Source of the DNA: Deltaproteobacteria bacterium
Lineage (GTDB): Bacteria > Desulfobacterota > Binatia > Bin18
Reading direction: 5' to 3'
Assembly (NCBI GenBank): GCA_016874775.1
Contig: VGTJ01000041.1
Coordinates: 1 to 35,314, forward strand
Length of the DNA: 35,314 nucleotides
Below are positions 20,922 to 28,536 of the stretch, piece by piece (position 1 is the stretch's first letter; each line of letters starts with the position of its first letter). The notes under the pieces were generated by a model that was not told the origin of the DNA, made no database searches, and was given only the letters and a program-made list of their open reading frames with translations. A program made the translations under genes and the position numbers.

Positions 20922-22556
20922 CTAAATCGCCCGATACGCAGCAAACGACACCGTCGACGAGCGTGCTTTCGGATCGGTGATAACGTTTACCACTGCCGGT
21001 TTGCCTGACTTGGCCGCACGTTCAAGCGCTGGACGAATATCTTGCGGTTTATCGACATACTCTCCATACGCACCAAAAACTTCCGCCATCTTGTCGTAGC
21101 GGCTATAGCCAAGGTCACGACCAGCGTTCATCACCCCTTGTCCTGCCCAGCCACCATTGTTGCTGACAACAATGAGCGCCGGGATGTTTTGTCGTACCAT
21201 AGTGTCGATTTCCATGCCGTTCATGCCAAACGAACCATCACCACTCAGCACGATCACTTGCGTGTTGGGCTTGGCGACTTTCGCACCAAGACCGAATGGT
21301 ACGGCAACTCCCATACAACCATTCGGACCAGCGTTCACACGATGGCCAGGTGCATGGGTTGGTACTGATTGGCGAGCGAAGTTGAGAATCTCGTGACCAT
21401 CGACCACAACTATAGCGTCACGGTCCATAAAGTCGCGAACTTCTTTGCAGAGTCGCAATGGATGAATCGGCATCGCATCACTATTGAGGAGCGCCTGAGC
21501 CTTGTCATTCGCGCGTTTGTCGTACCCACGCAGCGTGTCGATCCACGCCAATTCCTTGCGCCCGTGGAATGCATCACGCCCTTCTTTCGTTAACTGTTGC
21601 AACACCATCTTGGCATCACCGACGATACCCACGTCGACTGGACGATTGCGACCAATTTCTTCATCGCTAATATCGACTTGGATGACTTTCACATCTTCTG
21701 CCCAGCGCGGCGCAAGACCAAATCCGACGATGAAGTTTAAGCGCGTCCCAACGAAGAGCACGACATCGGCTTCTTTCCAGGCTTGGTTGCGGGCACCTAA
21801 GAAGCTCAGTTTGTGATCTTCTTCGATCACACCACGACCCTGTGGTGTGGTGTAGAACGGAATGCCGGAGAGTTCAACGAATTCTCTGAGTTCAGCCATC
21901 GCTTTCGACCAGATAATACCTGTCCCGGTCACCACCACTGGCCGTTTGGCGTCTTTTAGTATCGCAATCGCTTTCTTCACAAGATCGGGATCGCCGGAAA
22001 CGCGTGGTACGCTGTGTGGTCGTTTGGGAAACAGGACCTCATTTTCATCGACCTCCCGATACAACACATCACCAGGAAGATCGATATACACTGGTCCAGG
22101 TTGACCGCTGGTCGCAACACGAAAGGCTTTATTGATGATCTCAGGCACGCGGCGCACATCCATCACCCGTTCTGACCATTTGGTAATCGGCTTGAACATG
22201 CCGACCTGATCCATTTCTTGGAACGCGCCCATACCAGCTTGTGACAGCGCACTGGCACCACCAAGGGCTACCACTGGCACGGCATCAAGAAAGGCATTGC
22301 CAACTCCGGTGATCAAGTTGGTCGCCCCAGGACCAGAGGCGGCAAAACAGACCCCAGGTTTGCCGAGCACGCGGCTATATGAATGCGCAGCCATTGCTGC
22401 GGCTTGTTCGTGCCGCACGTCAACCGAACGGAAGCCAATTTCGATACAACGCGTTGCCACATCAACCATCGGACCGCCGGTCAGATAGAAGACGGTATCC
22501 ACGCCTTCATCCTTCAGCGATTTCACAACCAGATCATTGCCACTCGTTTTGGCCAT
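20922..22556 (-). CDS. Thiamine diphosphate-dependent enzyme, acetolactate synthase/2-hydroxyacyl-CoA lyase-like
   Basis: A 544-residue ThDP enzyme of the decarboxylase/lyase superfamily. Three domains are seen: PYR (1-170) with the cofactor-activating Glu in DVRHEQAAAM (E50) and ASGPGATNLITG; a central Rossmann domain (190-330); and PP (360-544) with the ThDP/Mg motif GDGSFGMNGMEI ... VVSNNGGW (439-470). Acetolactate synthase, oxalyl-CoA decarboxylase, 2-hydroxyacyl-CoA lyase and benzaldehyde lyase share this plan. Absence of an ilvN-type small subunit or ilvC argues against branched-chain synthesis; a 2-hydroxyacyl-CoA lyase role would suit the acyl-CoA genes around it. Monocistronic; aaggagg-like site (ttaaggagggtttcccatg) before the start. 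Confidence 0.88.
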   Translation of the reverse strand: MAKTSGNDLVVKSLKDEGVDTVFYLTGGPMVDVATRCIEIGFRSVDVRHEQAAAMAAHSYSRVLGKPGVCFAASGPGATNLITGVGNAFLDAVPVVALGGASALSQAGMGAFQEMDQVGMFKPITKWSERVMDVRRVPEIINKAFRVATSGQPGPVYIDLPGDVLYREVDENEVLFPKRPHSVPRVSGDPDLVKKAIAILKDAKRPVVVTGTGIIWSKAMAELREFVELSGIPFYTTPQGRGVIEEDHKLSFLGARNQAWKEADVVLFVGTRLNFIVGFGLAPRWAEDVKVIQVDISDEEIGRNRPVDVGIVGDAKMVLQQLTKEGRDAFHGRKELAWIDTLRGYDKRANDKAQALLNSDAMPIHPLRLCKEVRDFMDRDAIVVVDGHEILNFARQSVPTHAPGHRVNAGPNGCMGVAVPFGLGAKVAKPNTQVIVLSGDGSFGMNGMEIDTMVRQNIPALIVVSNNGGWAGQGVMNAGRDLGYSRYDKMAEVFGAYGEYVDKPQDIRPALERAAKSGKPAVVNVITDPKARSSTVSFAAYRAI

Positions 22557-22656
22557 GGGAAACCCTCCTTAAATAAGAATTCGGGTGAATTAAGAGAACC
22601 GAGATCATTTGTGACATACTGCGGCTCAGAATGCCAGAGCACAAGACAGAGAAAAG

Positions 22657-22733
22657 AACCGGCGAATCGGGGAATCGGAGAATACGAAACTTTTCGCTTC
22701 TCACCGTGTCTCCGATTCCCCGGTTCTCCGATT
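22657..22733. repeat. Inverted pair of octamer arrays, AATCGGRG type
   Basis: Left: AACCGGCG, AATCGGGG, AATCGGAG, AATACGAA (22657-22688). Right (22710-22733) read on the minus strand: AATCGGAG, AACCGGGG, AATCGGAG. The right array begins at the stop codon of the isoaspartyl peptidase gene. This and 16249-16349 are the only 8-bp arrays seen. Confidence 0.8.
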
Positions 22734-23593
22734 CACTCTCGAATTATCGAGTTGCCCTGCTCTAACAATGCCACGCTCATCACGGGTGCGTTGTGCGCGT
22801 AGCCAATGCGACCAAGCGAATCAACGAGAATAAGACCAGCTTCACTTTGAGTGCGTTTTTCTAACAACGCGATCGCTTGCGATGCTACCCGTTGAGGATC
22901 TCGACCATCTCGCAACAACTCAACAGCCGTACGAGTCAGGGTCGTGCGAATAATCGATTCACCCTTCCCTGTTGCCGAGGCAGCACCAAGATTGTCGTCC
23001 GCATAGGTTCCGGCACCAACGATTGCAGAATCGCCAATACGGCCAGGGAGTTTATTACTCATGCCACCGGTTGACGTCGCAGAGGCAAGGTGTCCATGAC
23101 GATCCCGTGCAACCGCACCAACAGTTCCAGGTGAGCCTTGTTGGCCTTGCTGCCAGGGTTGTCGCTGGTGAGGCGTAATCAGTTCGTTCTGCTGAGTAAG
23201 AGGAAAGCTATGTTCACGAGCGAAACGTTCTGCTCCGTCACCAACCAAAAAGACATGACGTTGCGATTCCATCGCTGCTTTCGCCAACAGAATCGGATTG
23301 CGAACGGTACGCACCCCACCAACAGCTCCAGCCTGAAAGGTCGTCCCTTCCATGAGTGAGGCATCGAGCTCAACCGTTCCCTCTGCGGTCAAACACGCGC
23401 CCACACCAGCATTGAAGACTGGGTTGTTCTCTAACTCGACAACAGCTTGAACAACAGCGTCGAGGGCTGATCCACCCTGCTGGAGAATTGTCCAGGCTAC
23501 ATCGAAGGCACGACGGAGACCGCGCGCGCGCTCTTCGTGCTGTGTTGGGTCTGGGGAACCGGCCCCGCCGTGGAGGATGAGGGAGGGAGTCAT
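22733..23593 (-). CDS. Isoaspartyl peptidase/L-asparaginase (Ntn hydrolase)
   Basis: A 286-residue plant-type (type III) asparaginase precursor. The proenzyme is expected to self-cleave before the nucleophile T157 in SPGTVGAVARD, giving alpha and beta subunits; it then hydrolyses isoaspartyl dipeptides and asparagine. N-terminal LILHGGAG and ENNPVFNAGVGACLT are family marks, as are STGGMSNKLPGRIGDSAIVG and GTYAD in the beta part. The alpha C-terminal linker is short. Its last codon lies at the border of an octamer array, and a heptamer array begins 2 bp before its ATG, leaving no visible Shine-Dalgarno. Confidence 0.92.
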   Translation of the reverse strand: MTPSLILHGGAGSPDPTQHEERARGLRRAFDVAWTILQQGGSALDAVVQAVVELENNPVFNAGVGACLTAEGTVELDASLMEGTTFQAGAVGGVRTVRNPILLAKAAMESQRHVFLVGDGAERFAREHSFPLTQQNELITPHQRQPWQQGQQGSPGTVGAVARDRHGHLASATSTGGMSNKLPGRIGDSAIVGAGTYADDNLGAASATGKGESIIRTTLTRTAVELLRDGRDPQRVASQAIALLEKRTQSEAGLILVDSLGRIGYAHNAPVMSVALLEQGNSIIRE

Positions 23594-23594
23594 G

Positions 23595-23754
23595 ATAGTT
23601 GTCAGTTATCAGTAAGGGAAATCAGTTAAGAGTTAAAAGTGAAGAGTGAAGAATTGAAGAAGAAAATAGGAAAGTATTTTTCTCTCCTGACACTCTTAAC
23701 TCTTAACTCTTCACTGTTTCTTGCTACGCTGACAACCGAAAACCGATAACTATA
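23595..23754. repeat. Composite heptamer arrays, ATAGTTR/TCAGTTA/AGAGTTA types, inverted pair
   Basis: Left arm: ATAGTTG, TCAGTTA, TCAGTAA, a 6-bp break, TCAGTTA, AGAGTTA, AAAGTGA, AGAGTGA, AGAATTG (23595-23656). The right arm (about 23687-23750), read on the minus strand from its far end, gives ATAGTTA, TCGGTTT, TCGGTTG, TCAGCGT, a break, then AGAGTTA and AGAGTTA. Both arms contain two unit types in the same order from the outside in. The left arm is the leader of the isoaspartyl peptidase gene; the right arm touches the stop of the acyl-CoA dehydrogenase gene. Confidence 0.75.
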
Positions 23755-24883
23755 GATTTAGCGTCTGCGCCACCACTTCACGATGCACTGGCGCACTACC
23801 GAATGCCGCTTCACCAGCCAGAGCACGACGATAGAATAGATGCATATCGTGCTCCCAAGTAAAGCCGATACCACCATGTACTTGAATTGCTTCACTGGTC
23901 ACGGTTTTGCCCATGTCGCTGCAATACGCCTTTGCCATTGGCACGGCTTGTTTGGCTTCGGCTACGTTCTCATCGACCGTCCACGCCGCATAGTAGGTCA
24001 GAGACCGTGCATTCTCCACGAGCACCATCATATCAACGCACTTATGCTTGACCGCCTGGAAACTACCAATCGGTTTGCCGAACTGTACTCGTTCTTTGGC
24101 GTAGCTCACGGCCATATCAAGGGCCTGTTGCCCGGTACCGATCATCTCAGCACACAGCCCAGCCATCGCTTGGTCGAGCACGCGACGCAACACTGGCCAG
24201 CTCTTCCCTACTTCACCAAGCACGTTGGCCCGCGATACCCCAACATCTTGTAACGTCACATGACACTGACGGCGGGTCATATCGACGGTTTTCAGCTGTG
24301 TCGTTGTTACGCCGGGAGACTTCGCGTCAACAAGAAACAAGGTGATACCATCCTCGCCATTGCCACCAGTGCGTGCGGCAACAATAATCTGATCAGCGAC
24401 ATGGGCGTCAGGAACAAACATCTTCTCACCTGAGAGGACGAAGTCATTGCCTTTCGCTTTGGCCGTAAGGGCGACGCCAGCCGCATCATAACGTCCACTC
24501 TTTTCGGCTAACGCTAATGTCACAATATGATTGCCTTCAACAATCTTCGGCAGAAGAGTTTCTTTCTGGCTGGCTGAGCCGCCCGCTAAGAGCGTTGTTG
24601 TCCCCAACAGTGCAGTCGTAAAGAACGGCCCCGGAAGAAGCGACTTCCCTGCTTCTTCAAGAATCACGACGAGATCAAGAAAGCTTCCACCACTGCCGCC
24701 AAAGTCCTCTGGCACAATGATCCCCAGCCAACCAAGCTGAGCAATTTTTTTCCATAGCTCAGTCGCATGCGCGGTATCATCAGCCATCATTTTGCGCACA
24801 AACGTCGTCGGACATTCGTTATCGAGAAATTTGCGCGTTGCGTCGCGCAGTGCTTCTTGATCTTCTGTGAAACCGAAATTCAT
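23750..24883 (-). CDS. Acyl-CoA dehydrogenase, probable non-catalytic partner subunit
   Basis: A 377-residue acyl-CoA dehydrogenase-fold protein. N-terminal helical domain FTEDQEALRDATRKFLDNEC, middle beta domain, and C-terminal helical domain with YAKERVQFGKPIGSFQAVKH and VHGGIGFTWEHDMHLFYRR are present. Both places where the catalytic base can sit lack glutamate: helix G reads LDQAMAG (236-242), and the C-terminal YEGTS-like position reads ALAGEAAFGSAP. The next gene upstream in the transcript, an acyl-CoA dehydrogenase with a helix-G Glu, would supply catalysis. This matches the alpha2beta2 FadE28/FadE29 plan of steroid side-chain oxidation. A ggagg site precedes the ATG. Confidence 0.88.
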   Translation of the reverse strand: MNFGFTEDQEALRDATRKFLDNECPTTFVRKMMADDTAHATELWKKIAQLGWLGIIVPEDFGGSGGSFLDLVVILEEAGKSLLPGPFFTTALLGTTTLLAGGSASQKETLLPKIVEGNHIVTLALAEKSGRYDAAGVALTAKAKGNDFVLSGEKMFVPDAHVADQIIVAARTGGNGEDGITLFLVDAKSPGVTTTQLKTVDMTRRQCHVTLQDVGVSRANVLGEVGKSWPVLRRVLDQAMAGLCAEMIGTGQQALDMAVSYAKERVQFGKPIGSFQAVKHKCVDMMVLVENARSLTYYAAWTVDENVAEAKQAVPMAKAYCSDMGKTVTSEAIQVHGGIGFTWEHDMHLFYRRALAGEAAFGSAPVHREVVAQTLNL

Positions 24884-24901
24884 GATTCCTCCTTCGGACG
24901 G

Positions 24902-24993
24902 CTGTCAGCTCTCAGCAGTCAGCGTTCAGCCAAAAAATCATACGCTCAACTCTTCCCTAGTCTTGCTGATCGCTGATAGCTGAGTGCTGAATG
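24902..24993. repeat. Inverted pair of heptamer arrays, NNNTCAG type
   Basis: Left: CTGTCAG, CTCTCAG, CAGTCAG, CGTTCAG (24902-24929). Right: CTGATCG, CTGATAG, CTGAGTG, CTGAATG (24966-24993), which on the other strand is NNNTCAG four times. Four clean units per arm and a 36-bp loop fill the gap between the two acyl-CoA dehydrogenase genes. Confidence 0.85.
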
Positions 24994-24998
24994 CTTTT

Positions 24999-26183
24999 CT
25001 ACCCCTTTGGCAGCGCCAGCACACGATCACCAACGATATTGCGCATCACTTCTGACGTCCCACCAGCAATCGTGTACAAACGTGAGGCCAGCGCTCGTTG
25101 CGACCAGTAGCCGCCATCAACACCGTGCAGTTCTCCCAGCGCCATCTGGCTGTACGGTCCTAGCAGTTCCACCGCAAACTGCGCAATACGTCCGTACAAC
25201 TCACTCGAAGCGAGTTTACCAATCGACCCTTCTGGACCCGGCGGGTCGCCTTTGAGTTGTCGTGTCAACTGACGAAAGCCATTGAGCTTGATGGCTTGCT
25301 CGTCAATCGCAAACTGCGCGAGTTTCTGTCGTACCGCAGGATCTTCAGCCGCAGTGTGACCATTCACCCGTAAGCGTTTAGCCAGTTCTCCTAATTTCTG
25401 CAGCATCGGCCCGATCTGATAAATAATGCTGAAATTCACCCGCTCGAACATCAGTGTGGTCACCGCCACTTGCCAACCTTGGTTCTTCTCACCGACGATA
25501 TTGGCCTTGGGCACGCGTACATCTTCAAAGAATACTTCGTTGAATTCCGAATCGCCGGTGATTTGCACCAGTGGTCGCACAGTCACACCAGGTGATTTCA
25601 TATCGACTAAGAGATAGGACAGACCTTTGTGTTTTGGTGCATCAGGGTCGGTGCGAACAACGAGGATGCAGCGGTTTGCCTGATGGGCATAGCTGGTCCA
25701 CACTTTCTGTCCGTTGACGACAAAGGAATCGCCATCTTCGACCGCCCGTGTTTGCAGCGAGGCAAGATCTGACCCTGAACCAGGTTCAGAATACCCCTGG
25801 CACCAAATCTCCTCGGCACTGAGAATCTTGGGAATGTAGCGTTTCTTCTGCTCTTCGGTGCCCCAGTGCATCAAGGTCGGACCGACCAGCGAAATCCCCA
25901 TCGGATTGGCGATACCAGGAGCCCGCACGCGCGACATTTCTTGTTGATAGATCGCCTGCTCAATGATGGTTGCGCCACGGCCACCGTATTCTTTCGGCCA
26001 GTGCACGCCAACTAAATTCGCGGCATGCAACTTCTGTTGCCACTTGAGGCGGATCTTGAATTGCTCCTGCTCATCAAGCCGCTCAAATGTTTCTGGGTCA
26101 TACTCTGCGGGCAGATTGGCCTTCAGCCACGCACGCAACTCTTGACGAAACGACTCTTCTTGTGGCGAGTAATCGAAATCCAT
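24999..26183 (-). CDS. Acyl-CoA dehydrogenase, catalytic subunit
   Basis: A 394-residue acyl-CoA dehydrogenase. Start MDFDYSPQEESF at 26183 is chosen because ggagggg lies 7 bp upstream. Motifs: VHWPKEYGGRG; FAD/substrate segment CQGYSEPGSGSDLASLQTRA (128-147); NGQKVWTSYAHQANRCILVV; helix G LMFERVN with candidate catalytic base E247, the isovaleryl-CoA dehydrogenase position; and TIAGGTSEVMRNIVGDRVL, where the alternative EGT glutamate is Gly. It would oxidise an acyl-CoA to the 2-enoyl-CoA, reducing electron-transfer flavoprotein. It precedes the second acyl-CoA dehydrogenase by about 115 bp, with an inverted heptamer pair between them. Confidence 0.92.
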   Translation of the reverse strand: MDFDYSPQEESFRQELRAWLKANLPAEYDPETFERLDEQEQFKIRLKWQQKLHAANLVGVHWPKEYGGRGATIIEQAIYQQEMSRVRAPGIANPMGISLVGPTLMHWGTEEQKKRYIPKILSAEEIWCQGYSEPGSGSDLASLQTRAVEDGDSFVVNGQKVWTSYAHQANRCILVVRTDPDAPKHKGLSYLLVDMKSPGVTVRPLVQITGDSEFNEVFFEDVRVPKANIVGEKNQGWQVAVTTLMFERVNFSIIYQIGPMLQKLGELAKRLRVNGHTAAEDPAVRQKLAQFAIDEQAIKLNGFRQLTRQLKGDPPGPEGSIGKLASSELYGRIAQFAVELLGPYSQMALGELHGVDGGYWSQRALASRLYTIAGGTSEVMRNIVGDRVLALPKG

Positions 26184-26232
26184 AGTTACCCCTCCGAGTG
26201 TGGCGGGGCGGATTATAGGAAAAGACACGGTG

Positions 26233-26295
26233 TGGGGCTAGAGGCCGGGAACAAGGGGCTAGGGGCTGGGGGGGATTAGGGGTTAGGAGCTATAG
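26233..26295. repeat. Heptamer array, nine units, AGGGGCT type
   Basis: TGGGGCT, AGAGGCC, GGGAACA, AGGGGCT, AGGGGCT, GGGGGGG, ATTAGGG, GTTAGGA, GCTATAG run head to tail without a break in period. cctatag and a partly matching ctccctcccagccctagccctt stretch recur in inverted sense at about 26440-26470. The array is in the 348-bp gene-free gap upstream of the acyl-CoA dehydrogenase. Confidence 0.7.
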
Positions 26296-26333
26296 GTTGC
26301 CTAAATGGATGTTCTTAGTGAATGCGGATCATG

Positions 26334-26409
26334 CTTCGACAGGCTCAGCATGAACGGAAAAAGCTCAACGCGTTCACTCCCTGTCCCGTCCATCCTGAGC
26401 TTGTCGAAG
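26334..26409. repeat. cttcgacaggctcag inverted repeat
   Basis: cttcgacaggctcagcatga (26334-26353) extended by acgg, and a near complement ending cttgtcgaag (26386-26409), enclose about 28 bp. From memory it belongs to the common ttcgacaggctcaggatgaacgg dispersed family. It lies between the heptamer arrays at 26233 and 26495. Confidence 0.75.
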
Positions 26410-26494
26410 GGTGGACGCGCATCATTATCAGGTGGGAAACCTATAGTCGCTCCCTCCCAGCCCTAGCCCTTCTTTTCGCGCTTTGATTACGCCG

Positions 26495-26529
26495 CTGATA
26501 ACTAATAACTGACAACTAATAACTGACCA
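26495..26529. repeat. Heptamer array, CTRAYAA type
   Basis: CTGATAA, CTAATAA, CTGACAA, CTAATAA, CTGACCA: five exact 7-bp units ending 2 bp before the cupin stop codon. The unit is the complement of TTATYAG/TTGTCAG, related to the NNNTCAG arrays. Confidence 0.8.
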
Positions 26530-26531
26530 CT

Positions 26532-26975
26532 TCACCGCTTCTCAAACGTCACTTCACCAATCTCCGAACCACTTAACACCACTAACAATGTGGCCTCTTC
26601 GTTTCCGACGTTACGGAATCCTTCCATCGTTCCTGCGGGAAAAGAAATCGTATCCCACTGACTAAGGGTCACTTCGTTCTCACCTTTATTGCCCCAGAAA
26701 AACGAACATGTCCCAGAAAGTACAACGAACACTTCCGGTTTGGGGTGGCAATGGAGCGGCGCTCCTTTACCAGGGCTGACTTTATTAACCGCCATAGTGA
26801 AGCCATGTTCTCCACTGATCGCAGGGGTAGTTCTTCCCGCACGACCAATCAGCGCATACCCTTGGGTGCCATCAGGTTTGTAGTTCTTGATAAAGCTCGC
26901 GTAGTCGATCGGCTTGAGATCCCCAAAGCGCGCAACACGAGCATCGTGCTCTTCTTGTGATACTTGAGTGCTCAT
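26532..26975 (-). CDS. Cupin domain protein
   Basis: A 147-residue single cupin. The start at 26975 (MSTQVSQEEHDARV) follows aaaggagg; the longer frame has none. Cupin motif 1 is seen as PLHCHPKPEVFVVLSGTCSF (His-x-His ... Glu), and motif 2 as DTISFPAGTMEGFRNVG, in which the usual second-motif His is replaced, so metal may be held by three ligands or fewer. The enzyme or binding role is unknown. Monocistronic. Confidence 0.82.
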   Translation of the reverse strand: MSTQVSQEEHDARVARFGDLKPIDYASFIKNYKPDGTQGYALIGRAGRTTPAISGEHGFTMAVNKVSPGKGAPLHCHPKPEVFVVLSGTCSFFWGNKGENEVTLSQWDTISFPAGTMEGFRNVGNEEATLLVVLSGSEIGEVTFEKR

Positions 26976-27096
26976 ACGTCCTCCTTTGTTTTTCTCGTCG
27001 ACCTTTTGCTTGCGTCGTACCACCCTCGTTGACAGAGTGCAAGGTTCGTACAACTCATCCTACAGCGGTTTGCATGTGCTTGACGAGACGCAGAGT

Positions 27097-27126
27097 GTAG
27101 GCCGGAATAAGCGAAGCGTTTCCGGC
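27097..27126. repeat. gtaggccggaataag dispersed repeat, half copy
   Basis: gtaggccggaataagcgaag then cgtttccggc matches the left half of 12834-12906. The right half is missing. It lies between the cupin start and the DUF4143 gene stop. Confidence 0.65.
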
Positions 27127-27162
27127 GGATCAGGCTGCAGACGGTTTTCGCACGGAGGATGC

Positions 27163-28323
27163 TTATGATTCCCTTGGCGCTTTCTCGCCCCGCAGTATGC
27201 GGGGCAAGCGCTGAACCGCAGTGGCGAAGTTCATCACTTCCACTCCTCGCTCATGCCAACTCCGAGAGCCGGTATACAAGAGAAAAGCCTTCGCCTGTGG
27301 ATAGTCCGCGAGAAACACACGAAGTCCTTGGAAATCTTCGTCACGCACCCGGGCGGAATGTTTCACTTCGATAGCTAATAAGCCGCGCTCGCCATACAAG
27401 ACAAAGTCCACTTCGACATTGGTCGCCGTGCGCCAGAAAAAAATCTGATAGCCTAACTCGTAGTAATCGTTTAGCGCACGGAGATGCTGAAGGAGCAGTG
27501 TCTCCAATGCCGGCCCGGCAATTTCCGACTCGGCATCGAGCGGTCCGCGCGGACGGAGGATATTGAACACCCCCGCATCGAATAGGAAAAACTTCGGATG
27601 CGTGCTCACTCGCCGTTTGGCACGACGAGAGAACACAGGGATACGTACGGCCAGCAGCAGGTCCTCCAGGGTCGTGAAGTAGTCTTCCACTACTTTCCGC
27701 TCGACACCACACTCTCGTGCGACACCGGTCATGTTGAGAACCGCCGCTTGCGAGAACGAGGCCGCTTCCAAGAAGCGGGTAAATGCGCCAAGGTTGCGCA
27801 GGAGTCCTTCTTGCTGCACTTCCTCGCGGAGATAAGTCGTGACGTAACTGGAAAGATAGGCTTTAGGATTTGGTTCCGTGTACACTACTGGTAAACAACC
27901 AAACTGAAGGGAGTGTTTCAGTTGAAAATCGTTTCCCAGTTCGGTGGCGGTGAGCGGATGCATAAAGCGCGTGAGCGCACGCCCAGCCAGGAGGTTGACC
28001 CCTCGCCGCCGCAGCTTACGCGCACTCGACCCCGTGAGAATAAAGCGTAGCCGCCGACTTTCGATCAAGCGATGCACTTCATTGAGGATCTCCGGAACAC
28101 GTTGGACCTCATCGAGAATCACCCAGCCGGAAAAACCGCGTGGAATCAAGTCGTCGAGTCGTCGCGGGGAGGCCACCAGTCGCAGATGCAACTCGGAATC
28201 GAGTAAGTCGAGGTAGAGCCCCTCGGGAAAAGTCTGTTTCAGCCACGCGGTTTTTCCCACACCACGTGGACCAAAGAGAAAGAAACTTTTCTGCCGCTGG
28301 ACGTCTAACAGTCTGGAGTACAT
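27163..28323 (-). CDS. ATPase with AAA_14 and DUF4143 domains
   Basis: A 386-residue protein. AAA_14 ATPase domain: Walker A FGPRGVGKT (17-25), Walker B WVILDEVQRVP (67-77), sensor FILTGSSARKLRR. The C-terminal DUF4143 domain has FWRTATNVEVDFVLYG and LLAIEVKHSARVRDEDFQGL, a PD-(D/E)xK-like nuclease core (D, then E-x-K). The family is common, often in mobile or toxin-like settings, with unknown targets. The ATG and its ribosome site sit inside one arm of a 16-bp perfect inverted repeat at 28319-28357. The gene is GC-richer than its neighbours by eye and stands alone, consistent with acquisition. Confidence 0.88.
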   Translation of the reverse strand: MYSRLLDVQRQKSFFLFGPRGVGKTAWLKQTFPEGLYLDLLDSELHLRLVASPRRLDDLIPRGFSGWVILDEVQRVPEILNEVHRLIESRRLRFILTGSSARKLRRRGVNLLAGRALTRFMHPLTATELGNDFQLKHSLQFGCLPVVYTEPNPKAYLSSYVTTYLREEVQQEGLLRNLGAFTRFLEAASFSQAAVLNMTGVARECGVERKVVEDYFTTLEDLLLAVRIPVFSRRAKRRVSTHPKFFLFDAGVFNILRPRGPLDAESEIAGPALETLLLQHLRALNDYYELGYQIFFWRTATNVEVDFVLYGERGLLAIEVKHSARVRDEDFQGLRVFLADYPQAKAFLLYTGSRSWHERGVEVMNFATAVQRLPRILRGEKAPRES

Positions 28324-28357
28324 AAGTCCTTTTTATCATGAAAAAAGGACTTATGTA
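28319..28357 (-). promoter_or_regulatory. Start-site hairpin of the DUF4143 ATPase
   Basis: tacataagtccttttt (28319-28334) and its exact complement (28342-28357) flank a 7-nt loop. In the minus-strand mRNA the downstream arm holds aaggact and the ATG, so folding would hide both the Shine-Dalgarno and the start codon. As DNA the same palindrome could be a repressor site. The 16-bp stem is A/T-rich with a ggac/gtcc core. Confidence 0.65.
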
Positions 28358-28473
28358 TCCCGTTTTTCTTTAAAGGGCGACGGCTCACCACAAGCTTTTC
28401 CCTTAACCACTATCTCGGAGAAGGAAATGCTTGTACGGAGAACACAGCAGTAACGACAACCGTGACACAGGTT

Positions 28474-28508
28474 GCGTGAGGCGTAGAACGTGATACGTGA
28501 AACGGAAT
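28474..28508. repeat. Heptamer array, RCGTRAN type
   Basis: GCGTGAG, GCGTAGA, ACGTGAT, ACGTGAA, ACGGAAT. It lies just upstream of the CMD/AhpD-like gene. It is related to the arrays at 1522 and 9790. No partner array is seen. Confidence 0.75.
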
Positions 28509-28536
28509 ACATGTGAGCAAGAAAGGAGAATCACTT

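Noticed and set aside
20922-22556. Acetolactate synthase (ilvB) as a firm call
   Set aside because: Sequence fits several ThDP enzymes equally, and no ilvN or ilvC is nearby.
23750-26183. Steroid catabolism cluster
   Set aside because: Only the acyl-CoA dehydrogenase pair points that way; no ring-cleavage, Kst or Hsa genes are present.
26233-26295. G-quadruplex regulator in the AGGGGCT array
   Set aside because: G-runs occur every 7 bp, but the same period is seen in arrays with no G-runs, so a quadruplex does not explain the pattern.
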